Below, piece after piece: positions 22,600 through 34,570 of a stretch of DNA of 64,000 bases. A program made the position numbers and the translations under genes. The DNA comes from Macrocybe gigantea (taxonomy: Eukaryota > Basidiomycota > Agaricomycetes > Agaricales > Callistosporiaceae). Where the stretch lies: contig SJRY01000255.1 in NCBI GenBank assembly GCA_011319805.1, forward strand, positions 248,001 through 312,000, given 5' to 3'. The notes under the pieces were generated by a model. It was not told the DNA's origin. It saw nothing but the letters and a program-made list of their open reading frames with translations, and searched no databases. Every line of letters begins with the position of its first letter. Position 1 is the stretch's first letter.

Positions 22600-24212
22600 A
22601 TGACAAAACCTCTCATGCAGAAACCTACCTGCACTCGAATCCGTATCCGTTCCACCCAGGACGCACAGAAAATATTCTACGCTGTCCACAACGGCATCCT
22701 ACACATGGTCACCAGGCGTCTCGACGCCGATGAACGCCTCGCACTCACCACAGGCTGCGTCTACGCCTGGGAGGAGCGCGGTCCCCACACAGAAATCACT
22801 GGGCTCGGCATCGAGAGGTTCACAGAGGGAAGGAGGTGGAGTCCCTCCCGCGTCCGAGACGTAAGATGCATATCGAGCTCACTCACCTCCCCTTCCTCAC
22901 CGCGCTCTCGTCCCAGGAGTTCCTTTTCTACTATGAAAAATACACACCCATGCAGGACGGAAACCACAGGTCCGTCCCGCCTGCGTCATCCGACACCAAT
23001 TCTCTCATTTCCGTAAGCGACACCACCAGTAACTCGAAGCATCCGCCCCGCGATTGGGACCCCCTCGTCAAGCAGACCTACTCCGTATGGGTCGAGACGC
23101 ACAAGGGCCGCAGAAAATGGCACCTCAGTATGTCCTTGTCCCCACCTTCATGATCCCTCCTCGCCCGTTCGCGCGGTACTACCACGTTTGCTCTTTCCCC
23201 CCCAGCCGCATATTTCACCCAGGCGACTGTGGACGACCTCGGCACCATCGACGACATCCCTACCGTGCGTGACCTCGTCGTACCGCCTGGCATGTTTCAG
23301 AGCACCCGCACGGGCAAGAACCGCCAAAAGGGCGACGACTCCACACAGCAGACACCCGCCGCCAAGTCGGCTGGCACTGCGCGCACCTACGCCGCATTTC
23401 CTAGCATCCCGGACCCGCCCGCCCCTGCGCCGCCACCGCTCCCCCAGCATCAACAGGAACAACAGCAGAGCGAGCCGTCCGTCGAGCTGATCCCAGTCCC
23501 CATGCACAACGCTCACGAGCACGCGCATGCTGTACCGCCGGCTCTTGCAGCCGACCGACCGCAGTCAGATGTGGCGTGGTGGGGTCAGCCAGCTCCCATA
23601 TCCCGCGCAGGCCAACAACAAGAGCATCAGCCAGACAAGTCTGTGTATGCGCCACAGACTATGCACACCTCCGGCGGCGCCCCCGCTGCCCCACCTCTTC
23701 CCTATGCGTCCTTCCCGCCTTCCGCCACTGACACCCCGGGTTTAGCACCTTCACGGTTGAGCTGGCACACGCACTGCGGCCACCCATGCCCTGACGATGC
23801 ACCCAGCGAGCTCCCGCATTTTGCTCATGACCCGTCCACCACATATGATAGCGCGCCCCCATCACATCAGCACTCGTATTCTAGTGTCGGCGCGGGTCCG
23901 AACGCATACATCGGCCGGCCGTCCAGCAGCTCGAGCTCCGGCGGCAGCGAGGATCATGACGCGGCATCCCCATTCGGCGACGACTACCGCCCACACTCAC
24001 CCACCGACCGCTATCTGCACGATCCGCCGTTCCATTATGAGCTCTCGTCGTCGCACGACGCGTCGTACGACTATTCTCCCCATCAGACCGCCTTCGGCGC
24101 AGGCCTCCATCGAGACCTGGCGCCCATTTCCTCGCTGACCAGACGCCATCCATATCGACGAAATCCGGTTGACGATAAGACACTGCGACTTCTCATGCCC
24201 AAGTCATCCTGA
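22600..24212 (+). CDS. Gti1/Pac2 (WOPR) family regulator, copy 2, full length
   Basis: A complete WOPR regulator of about 490 residues with two introns (22861-22916 and 23128-23205) and no frame defect. The first half carries CTRIRIRSTQDAQKIFYAVH, HMVTRRLDADERLALTTGCV, WEERGPHTEITGLGIERF and RRWSPSRVRDEFLFYYEKYT. The second half has DPLVKQTYSVWVETHKGRRK and then AYFTQATVDDLGTIDDIP and VVPPGMFQSTRTGK. The remaining 300 residues are disordered, rich in Pro, Gln, Ser and His, as in Wor1-type activators. The protein ends RRNPVDDKTLRLLMPKSS, a tail shared with the other two copies. Start ATG 22600 places MQKPTCTRIR in line with the paralogues. Confidence 0.92.
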
Positions 24213-26038
24213 TTTTTTTTTCTCCATTGCCTTACGCCCCGTTTTACAATGGTTTTTCTTTTCGATGATATCCGCATACATGTCTATATCTAAACACCAT
24301 GACCCATTATTCTGTTGTCTTTTTCCTTGTTACTTTGGCTTTTTCTTCCTTCTGTGTATCAATAGCGAATTATTTTGTTTACCCTTCGATGTGGCTACAT
24401 TTTCATGACCCTTCTTTTTGGATATCCCTCCACCCGTGTTACTCGCGCATAACCCACTTTCTGACATTTATATCCCGCCTTGAGCACGTTCGGACTATGA
24501 CTTGTGCACATCATATCCTCCCCATGTATTTTGCAATGGAATACCCTACTGGATCGCTCACAAAAAAAAACACGCCATCTTTGGACGTAGGTCCAGAGTC
24601 TTTCCAGAACAGCCTGGATGTATGTTTATCTCTTCTTCCCTGAGCGACGCCGTCCACTGTTGCCCCCCATTCTTCTCGACCTTTTTCTCTATTCGGCGAA
24701 GCACCAACTTTGCCGAGCTGGAACGTTCTAACGTTCTCTCAACAACGTACAACTGGCCCCACGTGAGGGGCCGAATTTCAAAAATGACTGCAACAATCGT
24801 AAAGAGCCCAATTAGGCAAATTTCATCCCCATCTCCTTCATTCCGTCTTGCAGCGCGGCAATGCCCATATGAACTCGCGTCCGCTTGTAATTAAGTTAGG
24901 GGGAAGGACCAAGATGCGTCATTTACCGCTATTTCATTTTGTTCAATTCTCATCAGAAAGCATATGGTGGTAATTGAGGTCCACAATTGATTTCAAAATT
25001 TTTTGGGCGGGGGCGATCTTCTGTCGTTTGCCCTATATACTCATTTCAAAGAACATATCATGAGAATAATTTCCCTGGAAAAGGAACAGTTCACTGCCCG
25101 CGGACATATGGATGTTAGGCATGGCGTCTTGATGCGGTGCACAAACATCTGAAAGGATAGATCCGGGATCTATGCCATTCCTCTACGCCCACTGAGTGGA
25201 GACGCCGCTGCCAACGTATAAACACGCTCCTCTTTAGAACATATGAACTGCAGACGCGTGCCTACAAGGGCATGCTTAGGGCATATGTTGACTTGACAGA
25301 TGGACAGAGTGTGGGGGGCATGGTGAGGTGCACAGGAAGCCAGAGACTGCCTATCGTATCCAAGGAATTAGCAGCCGCAACGAGGCCCAGAAGCCACAAA
25401 TGCCGTTATGTGCTGTCGAACAAAACGTCAAAAATTTCCAGTTACGACAGTGACTGCGCTCCCAGCGTTTGTTCCATCCGCTCAACAGATTGAAGACCGG
25501 TGGACCTGTGACGGCTCTCACCACAGTTAAAATTTTTGAATACTGATCCAGAGATGGCACATGAACGTTTCTGATACGTGAACGAGACTTCGAAGCTTCG
25601 ACAAGTCCACGGTGGCGTCTCACACTTTTACACCTAGGCGATTTCCGGAATCCTCTGCTCATCCAGACGAGATAAGTGTTGAGATAGACAGATATAGATA
25701 TACATACAGCATGCCGCGGGTTAAATCCGTTAGCTGGATGCGTGATCCTAATGCAGCTATTATCTATGTCTGGGAATCATAAGGGGTCACACGTCTTCCG
25801 GCCAAGGTCATGTTGCAGACATAATAGTGCTTCAAAGAGCAATCAAAATACATCCAAAAGCTCAGACAAGCCTATGTTTCTGATATAAGACATATTATGC
25901 CTTGTAGCGTGCGAGGGTAAGACGGAGATACAACTTGTCAGATAATACCATGACTCGAGTGCAGTGATAAGTTTGAATGAAAAATAAGGCTCAAAGCGAC
26001 CATAATCAAGGACGACCAAAATACCACACCCTCCTTCC
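24213..26038. other. 1.8-kb gene-free stretch
   Basis: This lies between WOPR copy 2 and the convergent TFIIA gene. The first 400 bp is T-rich and probably the 3' region of copy 2. Only short frames without coding character follow. I see no terminal repeats or transposase fragments. Confidence 0.5.
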
Positions 26039-27261
26039 TCACCATTCGAACTCCCTGCAAATGGTTTGTGAGGAATGTTCCACAAGAAAAAAATAAATCA
26101 AAATTGACTTACCCCGTGCACTTTGCGAAGAGGTAGTCTTTGCCATTGACATGGATCATGCCATCCTTCAGAATGCATTTCCACTTGTTCTTGACACGGG
26201 CGACCTGAAGTAAATGGCTTGAGGTCAATAAAGGTAAAACAAAAAGACGATGACACCGGGTAATCGGACTACCTTGTCATAGGTGCAAAACACAATATCT
26301 GTGTCTCCGGTGGTCCCTTCCTCAGCGTCTTCCTCTCCTTCGGTGTCTGAATCATCCAGATCGCTATTAATAGCCTCAGAATCCTGTTGGGCTCCGGACG
26401 AACCGGCCGATGGTGCTTGGGGAAGAGACGGGTGTGATGTCCTGGGCGCGAACGTCTGTCCTTGCGATGGAGGTGGGGAGGAATCTTCGTCCTCAGATGA
26501 CTCAGAAGGACCATCTACCTGCGGTATTCTCGTCGTAGCTTGCTGTTGGGCTGGCGGCGGGGACTTTGCGGGTGAAGGAGATTGCGGAGGCTGCTGTGTC
26601 TGCGTCGATGGGGTGCTAAAATTCCGCGGCGCAGGTGGCTGCGGCTGAAGCGGACGGGGAAAAGACAACACGCCTGTTTGTCCCCCGGGATGGGGAGGTA
26701 TAGGAGGTGGGAGTTGCCGCGTCCCGTTGATACTTGGGCCGGGCAGTGGAGGAGGTAGGTAGGGCATTCCTGGAGCAAGCATGAATCGGCTGTCCATGGG
26801 CTCTGTCTTCACCGCAGGTTGACCAGGTTGTGGCAAGGCATAGGGGTTCGTAGCATAGTGCGGCATCATCATCGGGTGCGTAGGATACATGTGATGTGGT
26901 TGCTGAGGGTGTTGTACCACCTGCTGAGGCGGTGGAGGGGGCGCATCGAATTCGGCCACATGTGAAGCAATCACCTTATTTTCCCATCTCTGTTGCAGAA
27001 AGTCAACGTACGATGAACGAAAGAGACATAATAAGAAAAGTAAAACAGGGGTCCGGAAGTCAGACTCACGCGTTGCAAGTCGGCCAGGACATCTTCCGAG
27101 ACGCCGTACTCGTCGAACTCGGGCTTAATGGAGCCAATAACATCGTCTATCACAGCTCGGTAGATAGCAGGCTCATGGACACAAATGCCCCAGGTTTAAG
27201 CCAGCATGTACTACTACAGACGGGAAATCGGTGAGCAGCTCACCACTATCTTATTTGACAT
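26039..27261 (-). CDS. TOA1: TFIIA large subunit (alpha/beta)
   Basis: General transcription factor IIA large subunit, which stabilises TBP on DNA. The N-terminal four-helix region is MSNKIV then PAIYRAVIDDVIGSIKPEFD and YGVSEDVLADLQR then RWENKVIASHVAEFD. A long Pro/Gln-rich linker and an acidic Ser/Asp/Glu stretch follow, then the beta-barrel: DIVFCTYDKVARVKNKWKC and GMIHVNGKDYLFAKCTGEFE. Five exons: 27261-27244, 27171-27070, 26989-26273, 26204-26113 and 26054-26039. Introns are 27172-27243, 26990-27069, 26205-26272 and 26055-26112, all GT-AG. The first coding exon is only 18 nt and the last only 16 nt, and both are needed to recover the conserved ends. The frame is intact. Confidence 0.94.
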
Positions 27262-27532
27262 TCTATATGCGATGTGAAAAGGGGTACGCCGTTTCCAAAG
27301 CTTTTCGCCACACCTAGAGGCGACGAGCGAGATGATGGAAGAGGGAAGAGTTCCCTTTTATACCACATGTGAGTCAACAGAAACCCAGGACGATTCAGAC
27401 TCCGACAGGTAGTTGCTTTGCACCTTTCCCACGCACGGACCGCCGGCAATGACATCAGTGGTCTATGCATGTACTGTACATGCGTCTTCATAGTGGCTGC
27501 CTCCACGCATATAATGACTGCAGCGAGGTGGT

Positions 27533-28090
27533 ATGCTGCGCGTAGAAAACAGCGATGCCCTCTTCAGCTTCACGTCCCGCTCAAATGGCCGCGAAAGTGA
27601 CGAAGAACGTGGTAACGGAAGAATTGTCTCCCTTCTATCTGGCCGACGCTCTACGTCGACTCAGAGCCGCGCCGCCGGTTCGCCTCGCCACGGCGGCTTG
27701 TTCGGCCTACATAACTCGCCCTCAGACCAGTCGTCTAACCGGGAACATCGCAGAAGCAGCAGCAGGGGCTTCTTTGGATTGAGCCTCCGCGGCGATGACA
27801 TTTCGCAGAGTGCGACGATCCGAGCCGCCCAACAAAAAGTCGCCGACGCCGAAGCGGCCGAGAGAGAGGCCGACAAAGCCCTTGCTGAGGCGCGTCGGAG
27901 AGTCAGAGAAGCCCGCGATCATGTTAAAATTCTTGAGAAAGAAGCAGTGGAAGAGTGGGACCATGTCTTGCATAACTGCGAGTAGTCATACTGACGATTT
28001 GAATTTCCCAGGGCTCGGCGAGCGAGATTGAAGGAAGCCGAAGTCAAAGCTGTCAGCAAGAGCGCCAAGGCCCTTGGACGCCACGGGTAA
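27533..28090 (+). CDS. Small Ala/Glu/Arg-rich coiled-coil protein
   Basis: A protein of roughly 160 residues of unknown function. The N-terminal half is Ser/Arg-rich and disordered (SLLSGRRSTSTQSRAAGSPR). The C-terminal half is a continuous predicted coiled coil with strong Ala/Glu/Arg heptad character: AAQQKVADAEAAEREADKAL and RRVREARDHVKILEKEAVEE. A second exon after an acceptor near 28019 continues the helix as RLKEAEVKAVSKSAKALGRH and stops at 28090; the exact donor is not resolved. It is divergent from TOA1, sharing a 271-bp promoter, and converges on palC. Confidence 0.6.
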
Positions 28091-28206
28091 TTGTTTGATG
28101 CCCCGCGAAGAACCTACATTCTCCTTCGAGAGACACGGTAGATCTCCATGTGTGTTCTTATACCAGTGGTACTGTACAAAATATGTGACTGTAGCATGCC
28201 AATGAT

Positions 28207-29818
28207 TCAGAAGTATGACCCAGCCCCCGCGTACGCGCCCAAGGTATCTTGTTGAGATTCGGCGCTGTGACTCGGTTCTTTTGCTCCTTCTGATAATTGC
28301 AAGTCCTCTGCTTTCCGTTGGATATAATTTACCGATCCTGGACCGAAAGCCGGTGCAGGAGGTGTATAAGGTTTGGCAGCAAATATCACGGTTCCACCAG
28401 GTATACGAGAACTTAAACCCGCTTGGGATGGTACAGGTTGAAAATGGAGCTGCCCCGACAAAACATGAGTCAACTTGCCGTGCAGACGGGCAAAATGTCG
28501 TACCGAATCATTGGCCTTCTTGTACTGCTTATAGAATGCGTTGACGCTCTCGAGTTCCACGCTTACCCTCTCCTTTACACTGTCTCTCATTTGTCGTTCG
28601 TCTTTTCCGATGTTTATCCCTTTCCCGCCATCCTTCAGGTCTTCGAGGTCCTTCTTGGCCCACACTAAAAAAGCGACGGCCTCGCCACCGCCGTTCTGTT
28701 TTCCGTACTCGCCCGCGTTGACACCCAGCCACTTCTTCGACAGAGCGTTATGGATCGCAACTTCATCTGCCAGATATCGACGGAGGTTTGATGAAATCTC
28801 TCCAAAGGACTCTGAACTTCGCTTTCTACTGCCGGATGCTTTGACAAGGGAAAGCGCGGAGGCATAAAGCGATGCACATTCTATATGAAGTTTTGCCAAG
28901 AGATTTGGACGTGGATGAGAAGGCGGCAGAGGCGGTCCGGGTGTAATGTTGCTATCATACGCGGATTTTGAGAGATATTTTCGAATTGCTAAGCCCTGGG
29001 CATCTGCCAGAGACATCCTGACCACTGAATGAGCCTTCAATCGGCGAGCGACGGGCCGGAAGATGCATACTTTGCGAGGGCGGAGGCAACGCCTTGACTT
29101 AGCTCTGGGGGTTTTTCAAACCCGCCCGTCCCCCTTTGGTCGTTAGATTCCCATTCGGGCAAGATGGTTTCCGCGATATAAGTGTAGATGCCACTGGCCT
29201 GCCGTAGAAAGTCGACGGCGACGTTCAGCTGATCATCTTTCGCCTTGCGCTCGTCCTCCGTGATGGCTCTGTCAAGTTCGTACCGACCGAGGGACAGTAC
29301 GGTCGATCTTGCAAGGCTGGACAATGCAAAAGCGTAGGTAAGGAGAGAGAAAGCGAGATCCGCGTGTAGTCCGGGAACGGTTATCCGGGGCGAAGAGTTG
29401 AGGATATTGGAAGACAGAGTAGTGCGCCAGCTAAAGACTTGATAGAAAGTAGATCTTCAATCCTGTCGGTGTGACCTTCTGTGCAAAACACGTACGCACT
29501 GGTCTCGGATTTCAGGCTTATTTCGTCATATGCAACGCAACTGATAAACCCGCGAAGGTGCGGGACATATTCATCGAGAAGCTGAAAACGTAGGTGAGAT
29601 TGTGGAATGAGACTGGTGAACTGTACTCGACATACCTTGATGAGTTGCAGAAAGTCCTTCTGGCCACGATGCTTGGTCTCTTTTAGGGCTTCGCGTACAT
29701 TCGCCCTTGCTTGAGTGGTATTGGTCAGAAAGGCGGTATATACTTTGTTTGGGGTATGATCGATGCAGATATCTGCAAAAGAGACAGCACCCGTAGTGGG
29801 CAACTCATACAGGAACAT
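28207..29818 (-). CDS. palC: PalC-like pH-response protein with BRO1-like domain
   Basis: PalC is a BRO1-domain protein of the fungal ambient-pH (Pal/Rim) pathway that binds ESCRT-III Vps32 at the cell cortex. Visible segments: MFLYELPTTGAVSFADICID at the start, YTAFLTNTTQARANVREALK, a segment with YELDRAITEDERKAKDDQLN and ASGIYTYIAETILPEW, and SLADAQGLAIRKYLSKSAYD, LLAKLHIECASLYASALSLV. An intron with donor GTATGC (53 nt, near 29012-29064) joins LAK to MSLADAQ exactly. The C-terminal 60 residues are disordered and end at 28207. The first in-frame ATG is 29818, only 50 bp from the co-directional tRNA-Val gene. Family assignment rests on BRO1 motifs recalled from PalC proteins. Confidence 0.83.
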
Positions 29819-29859
29819 TGTGAGCTGCTGTTTCAACGATGTGGCATGAAGACGGGAGT

Positions 29860-29865
29860 AAAAAA
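29860..29865 (-). terminator. Pol III terminator of the minus-strand tRNA-Val
   Basis: Six T on the minus strand, three bases past the discriminator of the tRNA, fit a Pol III stop. It lies between the tRNA and the palC start codon. Confidence 0.7.
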
Positions 29866-29867
29866 TT

Positions 29868-29941
29868 TGAGTCGACCCAGGTTCGAACTGAGGACCTTCT
29901 GTGTGTTAGACAGATGCGATAACCAACTACGCCATCGACCC
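29868..29941 (-). tRNA. tRNA-Val(AAC), copy 1
   Basis: A 74-base cloverleaf. The acceptor stem pairs GGGTCGA with TCGACTC, with A as discriminator. The anticodon stem TCTGT/ACAGA encloses the loop CTAACAC, giving anticodon AAC (valine). The T arm is CTCAG-TTCGAAC-CTGGG, which includes a good B box. There is no intron. It is identical to copy 2 and faces it head to head 81 bp away, in the promoter between palC and PIG-U. Confidence 0.95.
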
Positions 29942-30022
29942 ACGCGGCTTCATTTGCCGAAAAGACATAGAGATTAATTTAATTAAGGTGTACTAGAAAA
30001 TTCAGCCCGGTTAGCTTCTTAA

Positions 30023-30096
30023 GGGTCGATGGCGTAGTTGGTTATCGCATCTGTCTAACACACAGAAGGTCCTCAGTTCGAACCTGGGTCGACTCA
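30023..30096 (+). tRNA. tRNA-Val(AAC), copy 2
   Basis: Same 74 bases as copy 1 on the opposite strand, with identical stems, the AAC anticodon and no intron. It is followed at once by TTTT (30097-30100), a minimal Pol III stop, with a longer T run near 30116-30124. The PIG-U start codon is 69 bp downstream in the same direction. Confidence 0.95.
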
Positions 30097-30165
30097 TTTT
30101 GTTTTGGCCGTTGCCTCTTTTTTTAGACCACATACAGTAGCCGTCAAGAGTCAAGACAAGCTTGA

Positions 30166-31854
30166 ATGACCTCTTCACCACCTCGGACGTTCAGGATTGC
30201 CGACATCAACTTGGAACTAGCTCTTTTCCTTCTCACTGCAGCAAGACTTGCTCTTGCGTTGACGACTCTCCCTGACGCTCTTAAATATGAGCAGCAGCTC
30301 TCTTCGCCACTGACATCACATCTTAACCGTGCGTCGAACATGTCCTTTTCCGCCTTCAGCTTAATGAAGCACATCTCTCAGTGCAGGAAGGAATATATCT
30401 ATTTAATAATGGCGTAGACCCGTATTCAGGTGGTGCTTTTAGACATGTGCGTGTCCCTCGAGTCTCGGACCCGTATTCTCGACCTAATCGCTCAGCAGTC
30501 ACCTCTCTTCCTTGCGCTGTTCACCACAATTCTTCCTGCTTCTGGATTCCATTCAACGCTGTTATGGACATTTTGCGATACCCTAGGAGCATGGGCCATG
30601 GTTCAAATATGGAGATCAAGGCAAAGGGTCTCATCGAGCCACCGAGATGTTCTCATCGCTTTCTTGTACGGCCTGCGCGTTGACTGTGCTGACCGTGCGT
30701 TAATGAAGCTTCACAGATACACCTTCAATCCATACATTTTTCTACCTAGCCTGGCTCGTTCAACATCGTCCTTTGAAAACACACTGCTGCTCATGTCTGT
30801 CATGTTCGCCTGCCAAAGCATGTACACCATTTCCAACGCCTTGAGATGCTTACTTACGTTGCCCGAACTATCCCCAGGAAAACCATCACCGTGCCTTCTT
30901 GCGTTATCATTCCTCGTTCACCTATCCTTGTCGTCCGTCCTGGTGCTCGCTCCACTACTCCTTGTCCTCATTACCAATCCCGCATCGCACCTCGCGTCTC
31001 CGCAGTCGCTATCCTCCAGAGGTGTCAAGTTGTCCCAAGCGGTGCCTCTCCTTGGCGAATTCTCGCTGTATTTCTTGGTCTTCACGCTCGCGTCTACTGT
31101 ATTGTCCGGAGGCTGGTCATGGGTTCCGCAAACTTGGGGAGCTTCGTGCGTTTTGTCAATTTGGTGGTCATCGTCGGGGCCTCTCTCAACTCTGTGTGAT
31201 TGCAGTTTGACTCTTCCGGACCTTACACCTAATACTGGTCTGTGGTGGTATTTCTTTACGGAAATGTTTGATCACTTCCGGCCTTTCTTCTTGATGGCCT
31301 TCTCGGTATGTAGTCGCCGTGCATCTCGCATTCTTGATCGTTCTCATAGATTGAAAGGTTCATCTACTCATTTACATTGCACCGATATGCATCAAATTCC
31401 AGTGCGTCTCGTTTTCCCACCAGCTGGGGACCTTTTGATGAATACATTTCAGATATGACCCACTATACGCGGCATTCCTCCTCGTCGGCATCTTGAGCAT
31501 ATTCAAAGCATACCCCACGCTTTCGGACCCTGGCTTATTCCTCAGCATGATCAGTCTCTTCCCCGAGACATACCCATGTGCGTTTTGCCGGATATTAATG
31601 TGACTTGTCTTAACATCTCTGCAGTCCTCCGGCACCCGATCGTCACCGCTCTCTTACACTTACACGCGTCGCTCTTGATGCCGCTCTTTAACCATCTCTG
31701 GCTGACTCAGGGCACCGGTAACGCCAACTTTTATTATGCGTCCACCTTAGTCTTTGCCTGCTCCAACGGTGCCGCGCTTATCGATAGCATATGGGCGGGT
31801 CTCAGAGTCGCAATCGGAAAAGAGAAGGACGGCTATACCGTCGTCCAAGAGTAA
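30166..31854 (+). CDS. GPI transamidase subunit PIG-U / Gab1
   Basis: A multi-pass ER membrane subunit of the GPI transamidase, which attaches GPI anchors to proteins. Characteristic segments: EGIYLFNNGVDPYSGGAFRH, FNPYIFLPSLARSTSSFENT, GGWSWVPQTWGAS, LTLPDLTPNTGLWWYFFTEM, FDHFRPFFLM, YIAPICIKFQYDPLYAAF, and WLTQGTGNANFYYASTLVFA. The stretch FTEMFDHFRPFF is a hallmark of the PIG-U family. About eight exons with short introns keep one frame to the stop at 31854. One intron, 30818-30877, uses a possible GC donor (AAA|GCATGT); leaving it in would add 20 residues without breaking the frame. It lies 69 bp downstream of a tRNA-Val gene. Confidence 0.93.
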
Positions 31855-31931
31855 ATTATGTAGACTGTCGAAGCTTCGATGGGCAATATCACTATTCCAC
31901 CAAGGCTTGGTGCCATATAAGCCCTTCATAC

Positions 31932-34175
31932 TTAGTTGCTCTCTAGCGGGGGTAATGGTAAGAGTAGGTCTTCCACAATATGCAGATCGACGGGTATGTT
32001 GGTTTTGCGGAGATAGTCGTCATTCCTGTAGGTAATGGGTTAGTGGGCTTCCTCGCATCCAGTAGCTTGCCCACCAGAACTAAAGAGAAATATAGTGTCA
32101 ATGCAGCGTATGAAGGTGCATGGATCTGAAACCAACCTTTGAGTAATGTCGGCTGCCTGAATCGCACCTAAGTCGGAATGCTATCAAGGGGAGCAAGACA
32201 TGACAACCAGTGACGGACGCACAACACAGTGACAATTCTTTGGCCCTCCCCCAACCCATCCTGCGAACGAGTTTGACACAAGCAACCAAATTGCAGGCAC
32301 TGCTTGAGCCCAAAAAGAGTCCATCGTTTTTCACGAGATAGCGCGACATGGAAACAGCTTCGGCATCCGTTATCCTGGGAAGCGTTAACTCCGACGTCTG
32401 TGGGACGGAGAGACGCGTCTTACCGAAAGGCGTCATCGATGATAGGCAGGGCCATTTCAATATTGTGTGTCAGTCTGTTGATGCCACTAGATGACAGCTT
32501 GAGCATCGGCTGTGGAGCACATGGGTGTGATGAATGAGACTTACATCCCCTCCACCACTGTATCGACTTGGTGCCGTCTTTTCGTCCCTTCTGCTTCCTT
32601 CTTATCATACATCACACCGTGTTTCACCTTTAGTGAAATGAGCAAAGCCTGACTTTCAATGGAAAGAAAAGTGTCGCCCCACCTTGTTATACAACCCGCT
32701 TCCTTCTGGATCCGCAAGCGCCACGATGATATTCTCATCCATGGATTTGAGATATCGCCCAGTACCAGCAATCGTACCTCCAGTGCCTGGAGGGTCGAAG
32801 GTCGGTAGAAGGCACAAGAATCAAAGTCTACAAAGCGTACCTGCGCCACTTACAAAAGCGTTCAGGCGCCCGTTCGTCTGACGCCAGATCTCAGGACCAG
32901 TTCCGTTGTAGTGTGCATCAAAGTTACTTCGGTTCTAGGAGTCAAACCGGTTTTCAATAAACAGAAGAGCACATAAGTGAATCAGGGGCCACCTCGAACT
33001 GATCGGCAAAATAGCCTCTCGGTTTAGTCATAAACTCCTCGTTTTCTTCCACTGTTGACATGTCGGTGGACGTTTGAGTAGCGGTGGTGCTGACGACCAC
33101 AGAAGAAGAGTTGGACGGTATTAACCGGGGGCGACGTAGCTTTGAGTCTGGGCTGCTTGCATCAATCGAATCCGGGCGCCCGAACTTGGTGGCATGCGCT
33201 CGAGCTTGATTCTACAATTAATTAGGTACTGGAAAGTGGGCCCAAGGAGCATTGGCGACTCACAACGTACTGTGCGACACGTCAGTAAGAGTCGGAATGG
33301 CTGAGACGATATCCGCGAACCTGCTTTTTGTCGACGATGCTCGTGGGGCGCACTCTGTCAACATCAGCACCAAGAGCGCGAAGGGCCTTCACTTTCTCCT
33401 CCGCAACATCGTCTGGCATGATGATCGCTGCATTTCTATGCGTAAAAAGCGACTCGCATGTAGCACCGGGTGGGGAACGTACTGGCGTCATATCCTCTAT
33501 GATTGGGTTCACGTAAGAGTTGGGATGAAAGCATCAAGTTCGAGGGCATACCGTGCACGGGCAATGGTAGCGAGAGATATTCCAGTAGATCCGACAGTAC
33601 CCTCGAATATGCGCGAACCAGTATGCGGGCGAAGAAGGCCAAGTCGCTCCGCGTCCTCGATCACTACCGTCGACACAATGATCAGAACCATGTCTAAGTT
33701 ACACGTCGTCGACTCTCACTTTGTAGGGCGACGCGATCCTTGACACTGCCTCCTGGATTCAAGAACTAGGGTGGCTGATCAGGACAAAACCATACTGTTG
33801 TCACGAAACAGATTGCTGATCCACCTCGGCCTTTCCAAGAATTTCGACACCCAACGCATCGCTCAACGAGTTGATCCTCAAAAGCGGCGTGTTGCCTAGA
33901 TGGCCATGTTTTAGACGATCTAGTTCTGAATCGTTCGACGTGCGCGCCTATTAGACCAGTAACCCCAGATACAACTTCATCGCTGCGCAATTCGATCGGT
34001 CGCGGAGTGAATTTTTCCACCTGTTGCTCCCGCCTCCGAGCTTGATAATAAAGGCGAGAGAAGTAGAGGTCATTGAAAGGGAGAATCCGATGAGGATTCC
34101 ATAGAAAATATGTCGGGTGGTTGATGGTGAAGGAAATTGGATCCAGGACGGAATTTTGAGAGGAAACCAGAGCAT
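31932..34175 (-). CDS. Membrane-anchored cysteine synthase (Cys2/Mcy1 type)
   Basis: A PLP-dependent O-acetylserine sulfhydrylase-like enzyme with an N-terminal hydrophobic anchor (HIFYGILIGFSLSMTSTSLA). Enzyme motifs: PIELRSDEVVSGVTGLIG, NTPLLRINSLSDALGVEILG, NPGGSVKDR (PLP lysine), EGTVGSTGISLATIARAR (phosphate loop), IIMPDDVAEEKVKALRALGA, FVSGAGTGGTIAGTGRYLKS, and LVKNDGLFLGSSSACNLVA. This type has a Ser/Thr-rich insert before FMTKPRGYFADQFE, as seen here, and in yeast (Mcy1) it sits in the mitochondrial outer membrane. At least one single-base shift lies near 34.05 kb. The joint before NTPLLR would need a weak GC donor (AG|GCGCGC) or a base error. It converges with PIG-U, 77 bp apart. Confidence 0.86.
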
Positions 34176-34570
34176 GGATGAAGTCAAAGCTGTTATGCGA
34201 CCCTGTATGCGCGAGGCATAATTAGCCATTCGACGAACACCAGCACTTGCGTTGGACTCAACAGACACTATATCCTCGTTTGCTTTTAGATAAATCACGC
34301 AGAGACCAGAGAGATCGTTTCTATGCCTCCAGATATCATAGAGAGACAGATGGTCGATGGGAGCCACTGAAGTCTCCGATGATATTGCAACATTTTTAGT
34401 CATTCTTCCACGGTGTATAACCCACTCGGCGTCGGTCTTGTTATCGTTGAATGCTCACAAAGGGCCAGATATCCACATGCTAGTTGCCACGCATGCTGAG
34501 ATATTTAAGCTCAATCCATCCCCTCCCGCGACTAGGTCTTATTTCCAACCGCTCTTCAGCCACATACGCC

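Noticed and set aside
30430..31458. 342-codon frame as an independent membrane protein
   Set aside because: It is the PIG-U gene read through several in-frame introns; homologous sequence begins upstream at 30166.
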